Shown one piece after another: positions 10,755 through 19,507 of a DNA stretch of 33,591 nt (positions are counted from its first letter, which is position 1; each line of letters opens with the position of its first letter). Source of the stretch: Fragilaria crotonensis (lineage: Eukaryota; Bacillariophyta; Fragilariophyceae; Fragilariales; Fragilariaceae); contig JAKSYS010000677.1 in the NCBI GenBank assembly GCA_022925895.1, positions 1 to 33,591 on the forward strand, written 5' to 3'. The translations under genes and the position numbers were made by a program. Below the pieces are notes generated by a model, which had not been told where the DNA came from, made no database searches, and worked only from the letters and a program-made list of their open reading frames with translations.

Positions 10755-11084
10755 CTAGGTAGCCTGCTTTGACTCTGGAGTCAGGTTATGGTAGTAGAGG
10801 CAGTGCTGGAAACTGACACGGAAAGTACCAGTGGTGTTGAACCCATCAAGAAACCTAGACATCACTGAGGACCCGAACTCAAGTGATCTGGCAAATCCTG
10901 CATTGAATTGACCAACATTGAAAGGAAGGCCAGCATCAATGTGACCCATCTTTTGTAGTATTTTGACCAAAATCTCAGCAGGAAGACAGCAATTTGTTAT
11001 CATGTGAGGTACATACCTATTGTTGGCACAAATCAGCCTGACATCACAGGTGACAATATTGTTAATTTGTTTCTTGTCTGACAT
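10755..11084 (-). pseudogene. Coding relic, unrecognised
   Basis: The 109-codon open frame begins at an ATG and continues open a little upstream. It reads like natural protein (NIVTCDVRLICANNRYVP, LPAEILVKILQKMGHIDAG, FNAGFARSLEFGSSVMSRF). The complementary strand in this interval is full of stops, which supports minus-strand coding. No domain was recognised and the surroundings are broken up, so it may be a surviving piece of a larger element or gene that extends towards 9500. Confidence 0.35.
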
Positions 11085-12189
11085 TGAGGCAGAGAGATTA
11101 CCCAGTTCAATTAGCTCAGTACTGGAGTGTATTTAGAAGGCAACTGTCAGGGCTAGGTGGGCTTATCGGAGTGGAACCATTGCAAACAATGGCATGCTGC
11201 AATCTCATTGTGGAGCACTTGCTTCCAACAGAGTAATGCTTTTGCTTGATGACGCCATAAACGTGCTTTCTTTTGGGTACTCGTACCTCGTACCAGCCAT
11301 ACAATTACAAAAAAAAACTACAGTACCTAGCACTATACCAGGTCCTACTATTCGGCTGTAGGATGAGTCAAAGCTATTTGGTACGATAGCAACCTGGTAA
11401 CTGGTACCTGGTACTGGGGTACGGAGTTCTCCAGCACTGAGTACTGGAGTACTAGTAGGAGTACTTCTCAGCAAATCTTCAATACAAAATTTGGTCTGCG
11501 CACGTTTCAACTTGAAACATACGTGCATGTTTATTATATTTGCGCGGAACAAAATTTTCGGCGTTCTGCTGGAGTATGGACTTCGGAGTTCTTGTACTCC
11601 GCACTCCGCAGTCGTACAATAGTACACGTTATATTTGCTGTTCAGATCCTTTAGCTACATGTATGATGAATAAGATGTATGTATACATCTATGAGCAGAG
11701 TGATACCTACAAGTACTCCGACTACCGGTAGAATATTAATATTAATTCGATGACTTGTATTGTATGACCGGCGGACCCTGCAACCGGAGTGCAGGATTCG
11801 ATTCTGTTGGTTCTTTTGCTCCTTCTCATTCCTCGAAACGCGGACATCAGGTTCAATGTAAGTATTTTTTTTATATACTGTATATATATTATGCAGGGAG
11901 GAAGTCTGCATTGTCAAGTGATGTTTTTCCGGGTGCCTCAAAAGGAGCGACATCTACTGTACCTCACAGATCTGTTCCTGTCGTGGTGGTATTGGTGCGA
12001 ATTCTGTCGTTCCGGCACAAGGCAGATTCTAATCTCAGCTCCTGGTACACCCCAAGCTCCCTTGTGAAGTTCCGAACTTTCGGAGGACGAGAGAAATCGT
12101 TAGCGTTCATTTTCAACGAAGAGCGCCTTGCGACTAGACAATCTCCTCTTCGGCAGCATCAAATCCTCTGTCCTTACACTCCAAATACT
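11085..12189. other. Intergenic with GTAC-rich tract; 5' region of the RING gene
   Basis: About 11270-11720 is packed with AGTACT, GGTACC and GAGTAC units that form short palindromes. An AT-rich stretch with repeated TATA lies near 11865-11895. An open frame runs in phase into the RING gene from 11755, but its composition is not protein-like until the ATG at 12190, so I treat it as 5' UTR/promoter. The true transcription start cannot be placed. Confidence 0.45.
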
Positions 12190-13537
12190 ATGTCAGACAG
12201 CGATTCGTCACTCCTGCGAGGAGCTATCCAACATTCTTCTGTGACTAGGGTTTTATTCGAAAGCTCGGACACCGATAACGCGTCGTTTTTCGTGTTTGCT
12301 GCCAGTATCGTTGGTCTCATCGGGCTCTGCTACTTATATTGCATGTTCCACGTCATAAGATTATGGTGTTGCAAACCGGAAGGAGAAGCGGCCGTTCTGG
12401 TTACTGACGGATTTTCATTCAGTCTTAGTGCCCGACAGAGGAGAGCTGTCCTCGAAGCTATCTTCTCAGATACAAGTAAGGTGAGTTCAAGGTTTGAAGA
12501 ACTGACATGTAATGTAATGCACTGTTTCATCGACACCATTCGTGCGTTTTTACTTTTTGCGTCTAGTCTTTCTTGGTTTGTGTTGGTCCGTTGCAGTCGT
12601 GAGACGTACTTGAAGAATTGTTCTACGATACTTTTTCGCTTACCACAAGTTTCCCAGGCTGTGACCCAAAGTATGTTCTGTAATGAGAGCAAGAAAAACT
12701 CGAAAGAAGGAGATGAGTGCAGTAAGGATGATATTCCACATAATGTGACGGATACTCAGACCGACTCTGATAGCGTCGATTTGGAAGCAAATTCAACCGA
12801 CATCACGCTATCAGCTATTCCCAACGATGTCCCAACCGTTGTATTGACCCCAACCTCGGAACGCGGGTTTCACCATGGAGTTGTCGATGGATGCGCGGCA
12901 CCCGCGGATGATGCACAGCTGTCTGATTCAGACATCACTGTGCCTACGCCAGAGAGTTTGATTAACAGTGGCCACTCAATGGCTTGTGAAGCAGAGTTTT
13001 CAGCATGTCGAAACGAAGACCTCGTGTTGCCGACCCTCGAGGAGTCCAAAGATGAGGAACAGCAAGTGGATACACTCCTTTCATTCGCCAGTCCAACTTT
13101 GTTACATCAGTCAGCTTTAGAAAAGACGAGTCTGAAGGTTTAGATGATGAAGAGAACGAGAACGTTTGCGCGATTTGTCTCAGCGGATACAGTAAGTGTT
13201 TGTGAGCATGATTATGTGCGGAGCTTCGCATTTTGATCTCACTCGCAACAACGCTGCGTAATATATTGTAGGGGAGGGAGAAACAATCATATCTTCGAAG
13301 TATTGCGAACACGTTTACCACAAAGAATGTATCCTTGAATGGCTTGACAAGAACGACGAATGCCCTTACTGTAGAGTCGATATGGTAACTTCTGGGGACG
13401 TGAGCAAAGCAACAGCCACAATTGTTGGAAGAACTCGTATGATCATGGCTGTGGAGTCGATTCGAGTCAGAAACGCCGCTACCTCGCCCAGTGAGCGCAG
13501 AGGGGTTTCACCCCGTGCTCGATTTGGTACCAGGTAG
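12190..13537 (+). CDS. Membrane-anchored RING-H2 finger protein (putative E3 ubiquitin ligase), multi-exon
   Basis: The chosen start ATG at 12190 gives a short polar N-terminus, one membrane helix (about residues 32-57, SFFVFAASIVGLIGLCYLYC onward), then the motif ARQRRAVLEAIFSDTSK. This layout recurs in diatom RING proteins. A long acidic Ser/Thr/Asp-rich linker follows. The C-terminal RING-H2 reads CAIC before the intron and CEHVYH, EC, then CPYC after it, so all eight zinc ligands (C2-H2-C4 order) are present. It would bring an E2 to a membrane-tethered substrate. The intron at 13192-13271 is clear. Upstream structure is uncertain: 12481-12657 is a possible frame-preserving intron, and a further phase change before about 13092 needs either a short intron (13024-13091 fits arithmetically) or a one-base error. 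It ends at TAG 13535-13537. Confidence 0.75.
13192..13271 (+). other. Spliceosomal intron within the RING-H2 gene
   Basis: This 80-nt intron has a strong donor GTAAGTG and acceptor TTGTAG. Removing it joins the first Cys pair (CAIC) to the rest of the RING finger in frame. All remaining zinc ligands then follow with correct spacing. Confidence 0.85.
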
Positions 13538-13823
13538 CAGGTCGACTTCCGCATGATTCCCAAATTGTCAAACAAACTTATCGGGTGGCCATCGCGTACC
13601 TGACTGATTTTCATACAGACGAGAGCCCTTGAAGTCTTCAACCGCACTCTCCATTACGTGGGAGAAAGTGCCAGGCACTGCCAAAATATCACGAGCATAT
13701 TTGGGTTTGGGATACGCTCTGGCAACATGCAGTATATAGTAGTAGCAAACATTTTGTTGTTCACTGCGTTCAGCTATGAAACTAGGGCCTAACTTATGAT
13801 GTCTCCATGACGCCACCGATCTA

Positions 13824-15332
13824 CTAGTGATAAAGGTCAGATACTCCACTGGTCAAATTACCTTCAACAATCTTGTGAACGAACTGTTCAGGAATTGGGA
13901 CTTCCTTGTGCTCGACTCCATCAGGATAGCTGACATTCATTTCGCCGGACTGCGAGGTGACGAAGGAGGTAATATCCAAGCTTTCCTTGCTCAAGTAGAT
14001 TAAGCAACCAATGGTCTTATCAATCGAAAAGGTAGGGCAAACACCAGTCGTCTGGCACTGAATCTTCTGCGAGTTTACAATTTCGCAGGCCGAGATGCAT
14101 GTATCAAAAACGACGTTGACGCGACGGCAAGTATCCATAATGATTGACTTGACCTTCTTCTCGCCCTTGAGCTCGACTGTGATATCCTCGCAATCGTACA
14201 TGTAAACCTGTTGCTTGGGATCAGAAATTTCAATAGTCATAATACCGCTGGCAGATTCTTTTGTTTGATGTTCAAGGACCCACTTGTGGCCACGTTCTTG
14301 ATACTCGCAGATCGGAAGGCCCTTCAACTTCTTCGAACCGTGTTGCTTCGAAATTGTCGAATTCTCCAGTTTGGGCATGTCCGGGACAACACTTGCCTTT
14401 TCTCCCTTGAACTCTTTGCGCCATGTCTGCTGTTCTTTCGAAACCTTTCGAAGGCCAGTGGCAGCCGATGAACCATCTGACGTCTGTTTCTTTTGCAACT
14501 CGGCCATGATGCCCGACAAACCTCCAGCACCGCCGGTGATAGAGAGGTGCTTGCGGCGAGGCGAGACAGGATGCTCTTGCGCTGTCTCGGAAGAGGCACT
14601 ACTCTCCAATATCACCGCAGCTTCGGCGAGAGAGACTCCCTTCGGATTGAAAGTGAGTCCGGTCTTGTGATACTCAGTAATATAAGCTACCAACTCGCTT
14701 GTCGCCACTTTGAGAGCATCACAAAAAGCAATTTGAAGTTCATCCTTTCCCTTGAACTCCTTTCGAATTTTGTTCGACCAGAATTCGCAGGATGCAATTG
14801 CTTCCTTACAAAATCCTACTGGAGTCTGTCGGGGCGGCTTAATGAGTACCCAACTGAAGCAGGTCATCATTTCCATAACAGCCTTGTGATGCCAGTCGAA
14901 CTTGCGGTCCAGTCGAAGTTTGCGAATTTGCTCGAGTGCCGCTTGAACGGGCTTGAGATACGGTGGCAATTCCGTCGCCAGCTCTCCCTCCGGCGTTTTG
15001 GATCGACTCGCAAGGACAACGACAAAGCGGATTCCAGCCCATGCGTCCTTCAACAAATCTCCCACCTTCTCCATTTCACCAAGATTCTTACAAGACGAGA
15101 GAAGCGGTGTGACCGAATTCTTCACATATTCATCATAGGCTTCGACGGCCGGGGAATGGTCTTCGACCGCTGCGAGCGGAGGGGGTGGAGGAGTTGTTAC
15201 TACTCCAACGCTCCTTTTGGCATTGCCCATTGAAGGAGCTTGAATACCAGCAGCATTTTCTAGGGCTTCAAGACGAGCCACTACAGAGTCGAGAAGATCT
15301 TGAAGGGGTTGGACGGCGGCTTCTTTTGTCAT
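13824..15332 (-). CDS. CAP: Cyclase-associated protein (CAP/Srv2)
   Basis: The single-exon gene of 502 codons starts at ATG 15332 (MTKEAAVQPL). Residues about 10-25 form the short N-terminal oligomerisation helix. A helical folded domain at about 62-225 includes AYDEYVKNSVTPLLSSCKNLG. A WH2-like segment lies at 270-296 (GLSGIMAELQKK), and the C-terminal CARP beta-helix domain at about 320-475 includes GHKWVLEHQ, QVYMYDCEDITVELKGEKK and VCPTFSIDKT. CAP recycles actin: the N-terminal part helps cofilin sever filaments, and the WH2/CARP part exchanges nucleotide on G-actin. Length is normal for the family. One oddity is that the poly-proline run (48-52) lies before the folded N-terminal domain and not in the middle linker. 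It is convergent with the RING gene, 286 bp away. Confidence 0.93.
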   Translation of the reverse strand: MTKEAAVQPLQDLLDSVVARLEALENAAGIQAPSMGNAKRSVGVVTTPPPPPLAAVEDHSPAVEAYDEYVKNSVTPLLSSCKNLGEMEKVGDLLKDAWAGIRFVVVLASRSKTPEGELATELPPYLKPVQAALEQIRKLRLDRKFDWHHKAVMEMMTCFSWVLIKPPRQTPVGFCKEAIASCEFWSNKIRKEFKGKDELQIAFCDALKVATSELVAYITEYHKTGLTFNPKGVSLAEAAVILESSASSETAQEHPVSPRRKHLSITGGAGGLSGIMAELQKKQTSDGSSAATGLRKVSKEQQTWRKEFKGEKASVVPDMPKLENSTISKQHGSKKLKGLPICEYQERGHKWVLEHQTKESASGIMTIEISDPKQQVYMYDCEDITVELKGEKKVKSIIMDTCRRVNVVFDTCISACEIVNSQKIQCQTTGVCPTFSIDKTIGCLIYLSKESLDITSFVTSQSGEMNVSYPDGVEHKEVPIPEQFVHKIVEGNLTSGVSDLYH

Positions 15333-16008
15333 GGTTGTCAAAACACAATGCTGAAAAACACTGAAATCAAAACTCGGAGGTCGTCGAAGGAACTCAAATG
15401 ATACACCTGATCTTACAAGCATATATACGTATGTTAGGTATGCATGAATACAGCATACAGCATGATGTATATTTGTACAGTATACATATATAGATAGAAA
15501 ACACAAAACCAATACTGGGAGGTGGGAGATGTATGCTACAAGTACTGTACAGAGTACTTGTACACGAGTGTACTCTGGTACTAGTACTGTATTTGTATAT
15601 TTGCATTCAAATTGCATTCATATAACTGCATTCAAATTCATAATTTGCATTGTACTGGAGTACTACTCTTCACTATACTACCGGTCGTACTCTTTACAAA
15701 TACAGTACCACTCCGAGCACAAAAAGTCAAGAAAGCTACAGTAATTGAAGTGTTATTAGAAGAAACAACATGAAAAAATCAATCAAGATGCAATTGGCGT
15801 CTTTCTTACCCCTTGCTCCTAATCTAAACACAAAAAGGGGAGGTTGACAACCGGAAGGTGGCGTGCTACTATAGATATTCCCTGATACGCTTAACGCAGC
15901 CTGTCAGCAGTATTCTCCGTGTGACTGGAACCGAACTTCAATATTTTGGACTTGTGGCCCTGTGAGGCAATAACCAGCTTGCTACAAGGGGAGCATCTGG
16001 CGGCTAAG
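15333..16008. other. CAP upstream region and LRR gene 3' region
   Basis: CAP and the LRR gene are in tandem on the minus strand, so this holds the CAP promoter and the LRR 3' UTR. The interval about 15530-15715 is GTAC-rich (AGTACTGTACAGAGTAC and similar), as in other spacers here. An open frame continues upstream of the CAP ATG to 15617, but it translates to Tyr/Cys/Val-rich low-complexity sequence and is not taken as coding. Confidence 0.5.
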
Positions 16009-16620
16009 CTAAGTGGAACCAGTTGCAGGGATGTCCCATGTCGGGTCAGCACTTGGAGTTGGAGCAGGAGGCGGTTTGTCCGAAATCGGCGCTTCTTCTG
16101 CAACCGGAGATGGTAGCGCGTCTGAAATTACGGTTGGCCAGCAATGGGAGCGGGCGGTGGCATCAATGAAATTGGTGCTTCAGATGGTAGATCGAGAGCA
16201 ACGGGAGCGGGCATTGGCATGTCTGAAATTGGGACTCCAGACACCGGATCGCCAACTGGAGGAGGCATTGGCATGTCTGAAATCGGTCCTCCCAAAGCCG
16301 GATCGCCAACTGGTGAGGGAAGGGGCATTTCCGAAATTGGTGCTTCTGATGGTTGGTCAGCAATGGGAGTTGGAAGTGGCATGTCTGAAATGGGGACTCC
16401 AAACGCCGGGTCGGCAGCTGGGGTTGGAAGTGGCATGTCTGAAATGGGGACTCCAGACGCCGGGTCGCCAACAGGAGTTGGAAGTGGCATGTCTGAAATG
16501 GGGACTCCAGACACCGGGTCGCCAACTGGAGCGGGCATTGGCATGTCTGAAATTGGTCCTCCTGACGCCGGATCGCCAACTGGAGAGGGAAAGGGCATTT
16601 CCGAAATCGCAATCGGGGCG
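16009..16620. repeat. 54-bp coding minisatellite (18-codon Pro-rich units)
   Basis: Eight to eleven imperfect tandem units, each about 54 bp, encode the tail of the LRR protein. A repeated plus-strand word is GGCATGTCTGAAAT. The last two or three units, about 16012-16130, lie in a different phase from the main ORF. Because the unit length is a multiple of three, copy-number change alone would keep the frame. Confidence 0.85.
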
Positions 16621-18311
16621 CGACTTGGAGAAAGACTCTCACAGTCGTCAGCACAACAGCTGCAAGGGAATCCGCAACTAACTGTTATGGTCAACGTTGA
16701 CAGGCTGCAGAGATTCTCTGAAATACTTCCGGATAGTGCTGGATTCCCTTCCAGATAAAGGAACTCGAGATTTGTTAGCAGGGCAAGCTCTGTGGGCACT
16801 GTTCCGGTAAAGTTGTTGTTGTTCAACCAAGCAGTTCCTAGCAACGTTGCTGAACCGAGCTCGGTAGGAATGGTGCCAGTAAGGAGATTTGAATCAAAGT
16901 CAAAATAATCAAGTCTTGAAAGTGAGCCGATTTCGGTGGGAATTGTTCCCGTCAGATTATTGAGGTACAAGGCGATGTGTTCCAAGTCTGTCATCTGAGT
17001 AAAGTACTGAACAGGAATGGTGCCCCAAAGCTTGTTTTGCGGCAATTCAAGATACCTTATTTGATCGGCATGAGCTATTTCGAGTGGCAGCGTTCCTGAG
17101 AGTTCATTGTTTTTAAGGGATATTGCAGTCAAGATGTTCACGTCCTTTGGACAACGAGTTGGCACAGGCTGTGAACTGTTCCAGTCACAGACTGGTGCGT
17201 CTGATAACCAGTTCACACTGTCCGTCCAGTTGTCTCCTTCTGTTGTATAATACAACGTTGCCAGGGCGTAGAGCTGAAGAGTTACGTATGCCGAAAAGCT
17301 CTCAATTCCCTTGTTGCTTATTAGCCATTTGAAAGCTCGAGTCTGAGACGACTGAGAGTTTCGTAGTGCTTCACCACCGTCAAACGCAACACGAAGTAAT
17401 TCGTCCTTTATAATAGCCTGGGGAGACAGAGAAGGCAAGGGCGTTGGTCGTGAAGACCTTAAAGCAATAGTTGGTGCACTGCTCGGCTCTCCCACAGTAG
17501 GATACTCTATATCAGCGTTATTCGCTGCGGCGCTCGCAGAACCCTTGTTCCGAGTCGTAACGAGAACAATCGCCACGACCATTGCGATAACGACAAGACT
17601 GGCGGTAAATCCAACGCAACACCAAAACCTCCTCTTGTCCGTCGCGGTGGGTGGCGGTTTTGATGTTGACACAATGGTATTGTCATCCTGGTTGGACGAT
17701 TCTTCCATCGCGGGGAGGTCCATAGTTGTGCGTTCCACCTGTGTCGAATACTCCGAGTACTGCATACTTTCCAAATCGAAGAAGGTTTCATCACCAGTGA
17801 TGTTGGAATTATCGACCGAAAGCATATCGCGATCATTTGGAACACGCACCACTGGAGACTCATCATTCTCATCCTCATCCTCATCCTCATAGTTTTCGAT
17901 GGCGTAATTCGCCCGGGTTTGATCTTGAATCATGTCTGGGTCCGACTTAAGATCCTCGTCACCCGGCAAATCTGACCCGTATTCCTGTTCATGTTCGTCA
18001 CTTGTGCTGTACTCCGAGTATTCCTCTTGATGTGGGATCATCGTGGTTCTTGGTGTGGCACGTCGAGGTGCGGCTGGTGGCTGGATTTCGTTGTCGACCG
18101 TCACTTCAGATATCGTCGAATCTTGTTTGCTCACAATCATGCCACCTCGCATGGACACCAGTAAGTGAGGAGCCGGCTTCAAGCCGCCATCAAGAGTCAC
18201 TTCGGATACTGTTGACACACCCTCGAGGCTCATGTCCTCGCTATTGTAGCGATTCAATTCGGTGATTGGACTCTGAGCATGTTTTTGAATTTCTTGGAAC
18301 AGATGAGACAT
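16009..18311 (-). CDS. LRR receptor-like membrane protein with Pro-rich repeat tail
   Basis: The first in-frame ATG is at 18311 (MSHLFQEIQKH). The first stop is TAA at 16128-16130, giving 727 residues. An acidic N-terminal region (about 1-225, with EYSEYST and DEDEDEND) would face the cytosol. One membrane helix lies at about 230-253 (CCVGFTASLVVIAMVVAIVL). Outside, residues about 300-390 carry the ATLYYTTEGDNWT...WL...CDW cap typical of diatom LRR proteins. About five LRRs follow (about 395-545; LSGTLPLEI, LTGTIPTEIG, FTGTVPTEL), then a Cys cluster (SCGFPCSCC). The tail repeats an 18-residue unit (ISDMPxPxPVGDPxSGVP) about nine times. The repeat continues past the TAA in another frame to TAG at 16009-16011, so I give the longer range and infer a frameshift near 16130. 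Function is unknown; a role in sensing or adhesion is inference. Confidence 0.8.
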
Positions 18312-18970
18312 GGGTTGATCGTCGTCGACTGATGTTGGATGGGAGGGCACAGTTGGTTGGAACCGAACTCTAAAAATGTGGACTCTGAACAACAGTTCTC
18401 AATGCAAGCTAATGCTGCTATAGGTGCAAGCAGCTTGTTAATTGTTTACTGGTTCAGTGCTCAGTTTAGCCACCAGGTAGCATGCGCTGACCGGATCGAG
18501 ATGACGATGAATGATGAATGATGAAATGAGATAGAGTACCAGTACACGTTCTCGGAGTCTACTCCGGTGGTAGTAGTACCTGGTACAACGAGCCGTCATA
18601 CTCTACTCCTACCGGTAGTAGTATTGCACGCGTAGTCGCAGTTGCCGCAACGCTTTCAGTCACTCTTCCGACTTGCAACATTACGGGGAATTCCAATACA
18701 CCGGGGAAATCACAACTTCACAACTTTCTTCAAATTACACCGTAGAGTAATCCAGTACTGGAGTACGCCAGTATGCCAGTTATCGTACGTGGTACAGTAC
18801 TGATTGCCAGTATTTTTCTTGGTCGTCCAGTTCGCGTGCACGAAGGCCGAGTACTACAGAACTACAGTACTGCTCTGGAGTACAGTACTACTGGTAGTAC
18901 TTCCATATGTTCTCATACTCGGGGAGTGGTACCAGGTAACAAGCTTTGAACGAGCAGCGAAGACAGTGCT
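18312..18970. other. LRR gene upstream region, GTAC-rich
   Basis: This 660-bp stretch lies between the LRR start codon and the left LTR of copia element 1. From about 18530 it is dominated by GTAC, AGTACT, GGTACC and CCGGTAG words that make many short palindromes. No gene was recognised; the 82-codon ORF at 18804 is composed of this repeat. The copia insertion may separate the LRR promoter from distal elements. Confidence 0.5.
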
Positions 18971-19505
18971 AGACGCGCTGAGCTGGAAGCTGTGCGGTCT
19001 ACTCAAGTACCAGTACTGTTTGTATGTCCGGGTTCGCTTCGGTCTAGGTTAACAGATAATCGAAATCCTAAACTTATAAGACGCTATGATCTCAAACAAT
19101 GATTCTCAGACAGGGTTCACTGTCAGTTGAATAGAATAGGAGTAGCAATTCGAGCGATGCGGAGCAACTCGAATTGCTATTTACCATTCCAATGAGAGAC
19201 ATCGCAATGGCCGTTGCGGTGAGCTAGGAGCAGGACTGTAATCGTGGGACGATTAACAGTACAGTGGACCAGTGCCAGTACACAGCAACTATCGTGCTAG
19301 TGTATCGCCCGTCACTCGTATCACAACTCTCCCTCTCATTGATTGAGATGCACAGTACACGACATGTGCGCTATGCGGCACATGTTTTACAAATTTTCAA
19401 TTTTTGCCTCAACAGTCACCTCACCGACATTTCAATCTAGTTAGCCGGATGAGCGTGACAGACAACCTGTCAAATCAAAGTGAACAGCGGAGCTGTTCGA
19501 CGTGA
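18971..19505 (-). repeat. Left (3') LTR of copia element 1
   Basis: Positions 18971-19294 match 33269-33591; beyond that the partner copy lies outside the window, so the right boundary near 19505 is inferred from the end of the RNase H ORF at 19508. It contains a 12-bp inverted repeat at 19143-19179, an 8-bp one at 19362-19385 and two small hairpins at 19456-19472 and 19482-19498. Typical TG...CA ends were not clear. The purine-rich AAGGATGG before TAACATC on the coding strand could be the polypurine tract and LTR start. Confidence 0.75.
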
Positions 19506-19507
19506 TG

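Noticed and set aside
11755-12189. N-terminal extension of the RING gene ORF
   Set aside because: The upstream 145 codons run through AT-rich and low-complexity DNA and give an odd composition. The ATG at 12190 gives the usual family N-terminus.
14493-15233. Plus-strand ORF of 246 codons inside CAP
   Set aside because: It is antisense to a complete CAP gene with all domains present.
16009-16620. Regular tandem units as a CRISPR array
   Set aside because: The units are contiguous, coding and without spacers, in a eukaryotic context.
16013-16758. Plus-strand repetitive ORFs over the LRR tail
   Set aside because: They are mirror frames of the 54-bp repeat. The minus frame continues into an LRR and membrane protein, so it is the real one.
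18971-19294. Duplication with 33269-33591 as a segmental duplication of host DNA
   Set aside because: The copies flank a complete minus-strand copia coding region at the expected LTR positions, so LTRs explain them better.
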